The notes under the pieces: model-generated | Told to the model about the DNA's origin: nothing | The model's input: only the letters and a program-made list of their open reading frames with translations | Databases searched by the model: none | Made by a program: the position numbers and the translations under genes | NCBI GenBank assembly: GCA_018336195.1 | Contig: JAGXQV010000028.1 | Location: forward strand, 1 to 47,354 | Source: Sulfuricella sp. | Lineage (GTDB): Bacteria > Pseudomonadota > Gammaproteobacteria > Burkholderiales > Sulfuricellaceae | Direction: 5' to 3' | Length of the DNA: 47,354 nt | In this document: positions 18,306-25,478 of the stretch, in pieces | Layout: each line of letters begins with the position of its first letter | Position numbering within the stretch: the stretch's first letter is position 1

Positions 18306-19202
18306 ATGAACGTCATCCTGGTCATCGCCCCGATTTTTACCCTGATCCTGCTCGGCTATGCGCTACGGCGGATCATGGGGTTTCGCGACGATTTCTGGTC
18401 GCAACTCGACAAGCTGATTTACTTCGTGTTTTTCCCGGCCTTGCTGTTCCACTCGCTGTCCGGGTTTCGTATCGACTTTGCCGCCGCCCTGCCGATGCTG
18501 GAAGTCGGCGTGCTGTTCATGCTGGCCGGCATGGCGCTGGGTTATGCCGCCAAATTTTTCTTCCACGATCCGCCCCCGGTATTCGCCTCGGCATTCCAGT
18601 GTTCGTTCCGCTTCAACAGCTACATCGGCCTAGCGGTGGCGGGCGCCTTGCACGGCCAGGACGGGGTGGCGGCCATCGGCTTGCTGATGGGGTTCCTGGT
18701 GCCGATGGCGAACATCGCCTCGGTATGGGCGCTGGCAAGGCACGGCGAAGGCAACTGGCTGCGCGAAATCGCCTATAACCCGCTGATCATGGCGACTGCC
18801 GGCGGTATTGCCTTCAGTCTGGCCGGTTGGAGCCTGCCCGATACTTTACGTACCACCCTCGGCTTGCTCTCGCAAGCCTCCCTGCCGATGGGCTTGATCG
18901 CCGTGGGCGCCGGCTTGCGCCTGCAGGGCTTGAACCGCCATCGCGGCACCCTGTGGTATGGGGTTGCCGTCAAACTGGCGGTGCTGCCGGCCATTGCCTG
19001 GGCGCTGGCCTCTTTGTTCTCTCTACACGCAGTGTATTTTCACGTTGCCGTGCTGATGGCGGCCTTGCCGCTTTCCACGGTTTCCTACGTCCTCGCCGTG
19101 CGCATGGGCGGCGACGGTCACATTGCCGCCGCCCAGGTCATGCTGACCACTTTGCTGGCCATGGCTACCCTCCCCGGTTGGCTGTTGCTGATGGGCTTTT
19201 GA
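18306..19202 (+). CDS. AEC-family (auxin efflux carrier-like) permease
   Basis: A 298-residue membrane protein with about ten predicted helices in two five-helix halves. The N-terminus NVILVIAPIFTLILLGYALRR is characteristic of AEC transporters. So are the FVFFPALLFHSL segment, the FRFNSYIGLAVA region of helix 4, and the C-half ASLPMGLIAVGAGLRL followed by ALPLSTVSYVLAVRMGG. Family members export or import small organic acids such as malate or malonate. Being 43 bp after dctM and in the same direction, it may handle the same class of carboxylate. No strong ribosome binding site or separate promoter was seen, consistent with read-through from the dct operon. Confidence 0.9.
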   Translation: MNVILVIAPIFTLILLGYALRRIMGFRDDFWSQLDKLIYFVFFPALLFHSLSGFRIDFAAALPMLEVGVLFMLAGMALGYAAKFFFHDPPPVFASAFQCSFRFNSYIGLAVAGALHGQDGVAAIGLLMGFLVPMANIASVWALARHGEGNWLREIAYNPLIMATAGGIAFSLAGWSLPDTLRTTLGLLSQASLPMGLIAVGAGLRLQGLNRHRGTLWYGVAVKLAVLPAIAWALASLFSLHAVYFHVAVLMAALPLSTVSYVLAVRMGGDGHIAAAQVMLTTLLAMATLPGWLLLMGF

Positions 19203-19244
19203 CGTAGCCTGTTTGACCGCTTCGATTTCGTATTCAAAATAACC

Positions 19245-19260
19245 TGTGATCTTTTTCACT
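19245..19260 (+). promoter_or_regulatory. CRP-like cAMP-receptor binding site
   Basis: TGTGA (19245-19249), 6 bp, then TCACT (19256-19260) matches 9 of 10 core positions of the TGTGA-N6-TCACA consensus. Its centre is 19252.5. With the -10-like TAGTAT at 19281-19286 the start would be near 19293-19294, placing the site at about -41, a class II activator position. With TATAAT at 19288-19293 it would be about -48. It precedes an operon that ends in an adenylate cyclase gene. Confidence 0.6.
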
Positions 19261-19280
19261 GCTTTCAGCGGGTAAAAGAT

Positions 19281-19293
19281 TAGTATGTATAAT
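19281..19293 (+). promoter_or_regulatory. -10 region of the propeller/FecR/cyclase operon
   Basis: Overlapping -10-like hexamers TAGTAT (19281-19286) and TATAAT (19288-19293) lie about 75 bp upstream of the first ATG. No good -35 is present, as expected for an activator-dependent promoter, and a CRP-like site covers the region just upstream. GAGGAG precedes the ATG at 19368. Confidence 0.5.
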
Positions 19294-19367
19294 TATTGAA
19301 AAAAGAGCGTCCAAGCTTAATTCCGCGTTATCCGGGTAAGCCATCGATTCAGTTGAGGAGAAACAAA

Positions 19368-22049
19368 ATGAAAGCCCGCCATTCAATCCTTTTCGCCTGT
19401 CTATGCGGTCTTCTGACGGCCAGTCCTTCATGGGCCGCCTGGACCGCCGTTTCCAGCAGCAAGCCAGGCTGGCTGGTCGCCGGGCAGGGCAGTACGATGT
19501 ATGGCGCGGATGCCGGCAGTGTCTATGCCAGCAGCGATTCGGGAAAGACTTGGCAGGCCGGTGCCGGGACGACTCTCGCTGCGAATACCTCGCTGGGGTA
19601 TTTCAATAGCCGAATTTGGGTTGGCAGTGCCGCGCAGGGGGTGGCCTATAGCGCCGATTCCGGCACCAGCTGGACCGCCAGCAATAGCGGGATGAGCAAC
19701 TTTTTTACCAAGAAGATCGAATATCCGGTTTACACCTTTGCCACGCTGGGGAGCAACATCCTCGCCGGGAGTTACCTGAGCGGCGATGGCGGCGCCACCT
19801 GGAAACGCACCTTCAACGGGCTTCCGGATGATCCGTCATCCTGTATATTTGGATCCTGCTCCTTGAAGTATCCCGCCATTTCCGCCACCAGCACCGCCAG
19901 CGCGTTTCTGGTGGGCACCATGGCCGGGGTTTACCGGAGCAACGACGGCGTGAACTGGACGGCCAGCGGCCTGTCCGGCAACAAGGTCGGCGCTCTGGTC
20001 ACCAAGGGTACGACTGTCTATGCCGGCGTTGTGTCGGGTGCGACCGGCCTTTACAAATCCACCGACGGTGGGAGCAACTGGACCTTGCTGTCGTCGCCCA
20101 GCGGTTCACTGACGGCGCTTGCCGTTCATCCTTCTCAGGACAACGTGGTGTTTGCCGGCGATGCCGCCAGTGGCGTTTTCAAAAGCACCGACAGCGGTGC
20201 GACCTGGACGACCCTGTCCGACGCCACCATCTCGGGTGCGGTGGCGGCGCTGGCGGTTCCCGCCGACCAGGCAGACATGCTGGTCGCCGCCACCGGCAAC
20301 GGTCTGTTCCGCTATGAAGCTGGCGCCACAACCAGTCAGGGCGATATCATCTTTGCCGAAATTACCCGCGTGCCGCGCGACACCCAGATCGTCTCCGCTT
20401 CCGCCACCGTTACCGGCTTGAGCCGGCCGGCCGCCATCAGCATTACGGGTGGCGAGTATTCAGTCAATGGCAGGGAGTTCACCGCAGTGCCGGGATTCGT
20501 GGTGAACGGCGCGGTGGTCCGGGTGCGGGTCAGGTCGTCCGCGTCTTACGATAGCGCGACCAGCGCCACCTTGACGGTGGGGCAGAAGAGCGCCGTCTTC
20601 AAGGTGACGACGCTCAAGCTGGTGACGCTTACTTCGATTACGCAAGTGTTGCAAAACGCCCCATCGGGTGTTCAGGTCGTGGGGGGGATACTGCAAGTGA
20701 GCGGGACGCCGACCGTTCCGTTGCTGCTGAGTCCTACGGCGACTAGCGACGTCATCGTCCAGCTTCCCACGGGTACTCCGGTGCAAATTCAGAGCGGCAC
20801 CCAGACCCTGACCTATACCGACGTGATTGGGAATTCCCAGCTTTCCGTGCAGCCGATCACCTCCACCCAGACCGGCCTGCAAGTGTCCAGCGGCACCTTC
20901 AACGTCCAGTCCAGCACAACCGGGGTGGTGCCGATCGGTTCGTCCGGTACGACGTCATCCACGCTGACCACGGGGAGTTCCTGCCAGACCAATATGACCA
21001 TTGCCCGGACCGGAGCGCTGACTTCGGCGTTCGTGGAGAACTGCCGGGTGACCTATTCCAGCGGTGGAACAGTTGGCGGCAGCGGCTTTGCGGCCAGTAC
21101 CGGGGTGGATGTTTACGGAGGCGAAACTGCTGAACTGAACACCACTGGTAGCCTGCAACTGGTGCGTATCGGTTCTCTTTCCGGCGACAAGGGGTTGCCC
21201 GGCGATCCCGCGCCGTTGACTACCGGACTGGTCATCGACAGCGGCACCAGTGTTCCGCTGCTGAGCGGCAACCTGCAACGGCTCAACAGTACCGCTTCGC
21301 TGATTGACGTGATCCAGAGCGCGCTGAATACCCAGTTCGGCACGACCACCGGCAAGGCGACTTACGACGCGACGAGCGGCGTGGTTACCTATGTTGTCAA
21401 TGGTCAGACCTACCGCTTCATTCCGCTCGGCTCGCCGCTGGTTCAGACCGGCAGCGGCGGCAGCGGCTTCCAGGCGGCCAGCGCAGCCACCACCGCCAGC
21501 GGCTCCTTCAGCCTGGCGGCGCAGGGTATCCAGATTACCCTGGCCGGCACCTTCGGTTACTTCGACGACCTCAATAAGTCGGTGAAGACTTTCGATAGCG
21601 CAGCCAAGTTGCGCTTGCGTTCCAGCGGTGCGATCCAGATTACCGTGCTGGGGGCCGATTACCTTTGCGCGCCGGGCAGTGCGGCCAGTGGCGGCGGGGC
21701 GACGCCCACCAATACCCCCGGCTTCCAGATCAATAATAACGGCCTGATTACCTTTACCGACAGCTATGGCGCGCTGCAAGTCCTTTATCCGACCTATGCC
21801 GATTTTGCCGCGGCGCAGAGCACCGTGCAGGCCGAGGCGGCCAAGAACTCGGTCAGCCTGTCCTTAACCGACAACGGCAACGGTACCGCCAACTTCGTCG
21901 CGAATGGGACCACCTACAAGCTCCAGCCGGATTATCTGGTCACCGCCGCCCCCAGCGCCCACGCCACGGAAAACTGGTGGCTGGACGGCGGAAAAATCTA
22001 TCTGCCCTACAGTGACGGCACTGCCCAAGGCATGGCCGTCGTGCAATAA
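19368..22049 (+). CDS. secreted Asp-box (BNR/sortilin-like) propeller protein
   Basis: An 893-residue exported protein. The start at 19368 has GAGGAG 7 bp upstream and opens a good signal peptide (MKARHSILFACLCGLL, cleavage near SWAAW). The first 330 or so residues form a beta-propeller with at least six Asp-box repeats, for example SSDSGKTW, SADSGTSW, GDGGATW, STDGGSNW and STDSGATW. The rest is Ser/Thr/Gly-rich beta structure of unknown fold, including an isolated Cys pair (SSCQTNM, VENCRV) and a C-terminal part with NGNGTANFVANGTTYKL repeats. Propellers of this kind bind ligands or carbohydrates; no sialidase catalytic residues were recognised. It is followed 15 bp later by the FecR-barrel gene and is probably its exported partner. 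The function is unknown. Confidence 0.85.
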   Translation: MKARHSILFACLCGLLTASPSWAAWTAVSSSKPGWLVAGQGSTMYGADAGSVYASSDSGKTWQAGAGTTLAANTSLGYFNSRIWVGSAAQGVAYSADSGTSWTASNSGMSNFFTKKIEYPVYTFATLGSNILAGSYLSGDGGATWKRTFNGLPDDPSSCIFGSCSLKYPAISATSTASAFLVGTMAGVYRSNDGVNWTASGLSGNKVGALVTKGTTVYAGVVSGATGLYKSTDGGSNWTLLSSPSGSLTALAVHPSQDNVVFAGDAASGVFKSTDSGATWTTLSDATISGAVAALAVPADQADMLVAATGNGLFRYEAGATTSQGDIIFAEITRVPRDTQIVSASATVTGLSRPAAISITGGEYSVNGREFTAVPGFVVNGAVVRVRVRSSASYDSATSATLTVGQKSAVFKVTTLKLVTLTSITQVLQNAPSGVQVVGGILQVSGTPTVPLLLSPTATSDVIVQLPTGTPVQIQSGTQTLTYTDVIGNSQLSVQPITSTQTGLQVSSGTFNVQSSTTGVVPIGSSGTTSSTLTTGSSCQTNMTIARTGALTSAFVENCRVTYSSGGTVGGSGFAASTGVDVYGGETAELNTTGSLQLVRIGSLSGDKGLPGDPAPLTTGLVIDSGTSVPLLSGNLQRLNSTASLIDVIQSALNTQFGTTTGKATYDATSGVVTYVVNGQTYRFIPLGSPLVQTGSGGSGFQAASAATTASGSFSLAAQGIQITLAGTFGYFDDLNKSVKTFDSAAKLRLRSSGAIQITVLGADYLCAPGSAASGGGATPTNTPGFQINNNGLITFTDSYGALQVLYPTYADFAAAQSTVQAEAAKNSVSLSLTDNGNGTANFVANGTTYKLQPDYLVTAAPSAHATENWWLDGGKIYLPYSDGTAQGMAVVQ

Positions 22050-22064
22050 CTCAGGAGAATTGCC

Positions 22065-25000
22065 ATGCGCCCCAATCTCAGCCAGTTCAGCCGCAAACCC
22101 TTACCGCTCCTGCTGTGTGGGGCGCTCGCCGTACTTGCCGCGCCGGCCTACGCCTATGAAGCCGAAATCGTTTCCCTGATCGGCAAGGGAGAGACCCGTG
22201 CAACCACCAAGGATGACTGGAAAGCGGCGGCCCTCAAGCAGCAGTTGAACCAGGGCGCTTTCGTGCGTACCGGCGACCTGAGCCAGATGGCGCTGCTGTT
22301 GCGCGACCAGACCCAGTTGCGCCTCAATCAGAACAGCATGGTGCAGATCAAGGAAGTGACGCCGGGCGGCACCACCCAGCTCGACCTGAATCTGGGGCGC
22401 ATGTGGAGCCAGGCCAAGCGCAAGGTGTTCGCCCTCGGCGCGCAACCCGCCGTCACTATCCGTACCCCGAACGCCACCGCCGGTATTCGCGGCACCGATT
22501 GGGAACTGGTGGTCGACAAGGAAGGCACCGCCATCCTGACGGTGCTTTCCGGCGAAGTGGATTTTTACAACGACCTGGGCGCCGTCAAGGTGCTGCCCAA
22601 TGAGCAGGCTCGCGTCGAGAAGGGCAAGGCTCCGACCAAGGTGCTGCTCACCAATGCCCGCGAGCGCGTGCAATGGGTGACGGCGTACCGGCCCCAGCCG
22701 CGCCGCTGGCTCGCCACGATTCCCACCGATTTGCAGCCGCTGGTCGATGCCATCGAAGGCGGGCGCTACGGCGCTGCGCTGGGCACCTTGGAAAGCCGTG
22801 CCGGCGATGCCGCTGCCGCGCGCCTGCTGGCCGACATGTATATTTTCCTGGGGCGGATTCCCGAAGCCATCGCCCTTCTTGAAAAACAACCTGACGATGC
22901 TCGTGCCGCCGCGTTGCTGGCACGCGCCCTGCTGATCTCCGACCGCGCTCCCGATGCCGGCAAGGTGCTGGCCGCCGCTGCCGCAAAATTTCCCGGCGAT
23001 GCGGAAGTCCGCCTGGCCCAGGGCGACCTAGCGCGCTTCGAAGGCGATGCGGCGGGTGCGAAATCCGCCTTCCGCCAGGCACTGGCGAGCGACCCGAAGA
23101 ATGCCGAGGGGTGGTTCGGCCTGGGCCGTATCGAAGCCGAGCGCGAAGCCGTCAAGGACGGCCGCGAGATGCTCAATCAGGCGATCTCCCTCAATCCGGC
23201 CGGTCCCGGCTATCGCGGCGAATTGGCTACCCTCGAATCGTTTGCCAACGAATTTGCCGCCGCCGAAAAATCCTTCAGCGACGCCCTGGCGCAGCAGCCC
23301 GACGATTACGTGGCGCTTACCGGTTTGGGTATCCTCGACCTGAAACGCGGCAATCCCGAAGCGGCCATGGAAAACTTCCTCAAGGCCGGGGTCATCGAGC
23401 CGCGCTATGCACGCGGCGCGCTGTATACCGGCGTGGCCTATTACCAGTTGAACAATCACCGGCGCGCCGTCGAGATGTTCCACCGCGCCGCCGAATTGGA
23501 CCCGAAGGATCCGTTGCCGCACATGATGCTGAGCCTGGTGGCATCGGACCGCATGGAACTCGGCGATGCCGTTGCTTCCGCGCGGCGCGCCTCGGAATTG
23601 ATGCCTTATCTGAAATCTCTCAACCAGTTGCTCAACAACCAGAAGGGTAACGCCAACGTGGGGGCCGCGCTGGCCCAGTTCGGCATGGAAGACTGGGCGC
23701 TGGCCTATGCCTACAACGCCTACAGTCCTTACTGGGCGGGCAGTCCGCTATTCCTCGCCGACCGTTACAGCGGCACTTTCAATAAAAACTCCGAACTATT
23801 CAAGGGTTTCCTCGCTGATCCCACGGTATTCGGTGCATCCAACCGCTTCAACACCCTGGTCGCTTCGCCCGGCAATTACGCGACTCTCGGCGCCCGGCTG
23901 GTCGAGCAGGATTTGCATGATCGCGGCGTATCGGTGACGGCCAACGGTTACAGCGTGACCTCCATGCCGTTCACTTATTACGTGTCCGGAGATTTCGCGC
24001 GGGTACGCCCCGGCGACAACAATCTGCGCGTCGACGGCGACAACTACACCGTCGGCCTGGGGGCCAAGCCCAGCCATGAATTGGGGCTGTTCGTTTTTGC
24101 CAACGATTTTTCCCTCGATTCTCGAACCACTTCCGTTGACTTGGGCTTGAATGACACATCGGTGAACATGAAAAATAAACGGGTGGACGGCGGATTCAGC
24201 TACAAGTTCTCGCCGACTTCAGTGATGTGGTTGAAGGCAGGCGGAGAAAAGGATGAAACCAACGTCGGTGGGAGCTTTGTCGCCGCCGGTTCCATTCCCG
24301 GTCTGTCCACTAACGGACGGATAGACCGAAATTTGCTCGCAACCGACCAAAACGACCTCCAGTTTCGCCATACCTTCGACTTGGCATCGGATTGGCAACT
24401 TTCATGGGGGGGGGAATCTGCTCGGCAAGACAAAAGCGTAGAAAATCGGTTGGGTCTTTCTCCGTTGAGCTTCTCTCTGAATGGAGACGATATCCGCAAA
24501 TCGGATTTGGCGTATGTGTCGAATAAGGTCAAGGTCAGAGATGATCTTCTCGTGCAGGCGGATTTGGTTTATTCGCACGTAACCAAAGAGCAGTGGCTCA
24601 CGAGCCAAACATATTACGCTTCGCTTGGCTCGACGTTTCCGTATGGTAAAGCTTCCTCTGCAAGGAGCGATGTATCGTATGCGGAATTCAATCCGAGTTT
24701 GGGAATGGCTTGGAATCCGATTCACGGTCAGACACTGCGTGTCGCGGCGCAGAAATGGCGTCGCCCGGTTTCCGTCAACACCCTGGCGCCAACTGATACT
24801 GCCGGGATTGCGGTTGATGACCGCTTGGTCGGATTGGGCGGTGAACTCAAACGAATCCGTGCCCAGTACGAGTGGGAAATCGGTACCAGCACCTTTGTCC
24901 AAGGGTTCGTGGACAGCAAGAAAGTGAGCAATGTCCCACTTGCGGTGTTGCCTGGAGCGATTTCCTCAAGCTTGGTTGCCGACGCTACGCTTGAAGACCT

Positions 25001-25478
25001 GGAGCGCCTGCGCAACCGCAGCCGGCTTTCCCCGGCAGCGCTGGATTTCTGGGAAGCCACGCCTTCTTTCGGTGAAGCCGATGTGCGCACCGTGGGCTTT
25101 TCGGCCAACCGGGTAATCGCCAGCAATCTGTCGGGCACCTTCCGCTACAACTACAATTACAGCCGCAATACCGGTCCCGGCCTGGAAGGCAACCAAGTTC
25201 CCTGGCTGGCCCGCCATCTCGCCAGCGCGGGTCTGAATTGGCTACCCATGGCGCGCTGGCAACTCGGCACCACCGCCACTTATCGCGGCAAGCGCTACAT
25301 GGACGAAGCCAACACGGAACTGCTCAACGCCGGCTGGAACCTCGGCTTCCGCAGTTACTGGGAGAGCGTGGACAAGCGTACCTCGGTGGAGGTGATTGTT
25401 GAAAATCTGCACGCCGACAAAAAATCCGCGCCGATTCATTCCCCGGTTATCGGCGCGCAAGTCCAGTACCGCTTCTGA
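22065..25478 (+). CDS. FecR domain-TPR-outer membrane beta-barrel fusion protein
   Basis: A 1137-residue envelope protein. After a signal peptide (ending APAYAYEAE) comes a FecR-type domain at about residues 55-190, with FVRTGDLSQMALLLRD, MVQIKEV, TIRTPNATAGIRGTDWEL and a GEVDFYND segment. A TPR array follows at about 235-510 (AEGWFGLGRIEAE, AALYTGVAYYQLNNHRRAVE-type units). The C-terminal half, from about 560, is a long series of amphipathic strands ending QVQYRF. The terminal Phe is the usual BAM-assembly signal, so an outer-membrane barrel is likely. No TonB plug domain is seen. CAGGAG precedes the ATG, and the stop overlaps the next start by 1 bp (TGATG). An in-frame G9 run and a lower-GC stretch sit in the barrel part. 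The role is inferred as surface sensing or transport linked to the cyclase. Confidence 0.85.
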   Translation: MRPNLSQFSRKPLPLLLCGALAVLAAPAYAYEAEIVSLIGKGETRATTKDDWKAAALKQQLNQGAFVRTGDLSQMALLLRDQTQLRLNQNSMVQIKEVTPGGTTQLDLNLGRMWSQAKRKVFALGAQPAVTIRTPNATAGIRGTDWELVVDKEGTAILTVLSGEVDFYNDLGAVKVLPNEQARVEKGKAPTKVLLTNARERVQWVTAYRPQPRRWLATIPTDLQPLVDAIEGGRYGAALGTLESRAGDAAAARLLADMYIFLGRIPEAIALLEKQPDDARAAALLARALLISDRAPDAGKVLAAAAAKFPGDAEVRLAQGDLARFEGDAAGAKSAFRQALASDPKNAEGWFGLGRIEAEREAVKDGREMLNQAISLNPAGPGYRGELATLESFANEFAAAEKSFSDALAQQPDDYVALTGLGILDLKRGNPEAAMENFLKAGVIEPRYARGALYTGVAYYQLNNHRRAVEMFHRAAELDPKDPLPHMMLSLVASDRMELGDAVASARRASELMPYLKSLNQLLNNQKGNANVGAALAQFGMEDWALAYAYNAYSPYWAGSPLFLADRYSGTFNKNSELFKGFLADPTVFGASNRFNTLVASPGNYATLGARLVEQDLHDRGVSVTANGYSVTSMPFTYYVSGDFARVRPGDNNLRVDGDNYTVGLGAKPSHELGLFVFANDFSLDSRTTSVDLGLNDTSVNMKNKRVDGGFSYKFSPTSVMWLKAGGEKDETNVGGSFVAAGSIPGLSTNGRIDRNLLATDQNDLQFRHTFDLASDWQLSWGGESARQDKSVENRLGLSPLSFSLNGDDIRKSDLAYVSNKVKVRDDLLVQADLVYSHVTKEQWLTSQTYYASLGSTFPYGKASSARSDVSYAEFNPSLGMAWNPIHGQTLRVAAQKWRRPVSVNTLAPTDTAGIAVDDRLVGLGGELKRIRAQYEWEIGTSTFVQGFVDSKKVSNVPLAVLPGAISSSLVADATLEDLERLRNRSRLSPAALDFWEATPSFGEADVRTVGFSANRVIASNLSGTFRYNYNYSRNTGPGLEGNQVPWLARHLASAGLNWLPMARWQLGTTATYRGKRYMDEANTELLNAGWNLGFRSYWESVDKRTSVEVIVENLHADKKSAPIHSPVIGAQVQYRF
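24100..24980 (+). other. lower-GC segment within the barrel domain
   Basis: Base composition drops inside the barrel-coding half. The 60 bases at 24481-24540 contain 28 G/C, against 41 of 60 at 23041-23100 in the TPR region. Codons such as AAA, AAT, TTG, TCG and GTA become frequent. The frame continues unbroken and the composition returns to normal after about 24980. This suggests the surface-exposed part was replaced by recombination or is under diversifying selection. Boundaries are visual estimates. Confidence 0.45.
24406..24414 (+). repeat. G9 homopolymer in the barrel gene
   Basis: Nine consecutive G residues encode W-G-G of the barrel domain, about 780 codons into the gene. It is the longest homopolymer noticed in any coding region of the window. 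A gain or loss of one base would truncate the protein before the barrel is complete and break coupling to the cyclase gene, so it is a candidate phase-variation tract. Confidence 0.55.

Noticed and set aside
22065..25478. Classical FecIRA iron-signalling system
   Set aside because: No ECF sigma factor or FecA-type receptor is adjacent, the FecR domain is fused to TPRs and a barrel, and no TonB plug is present.
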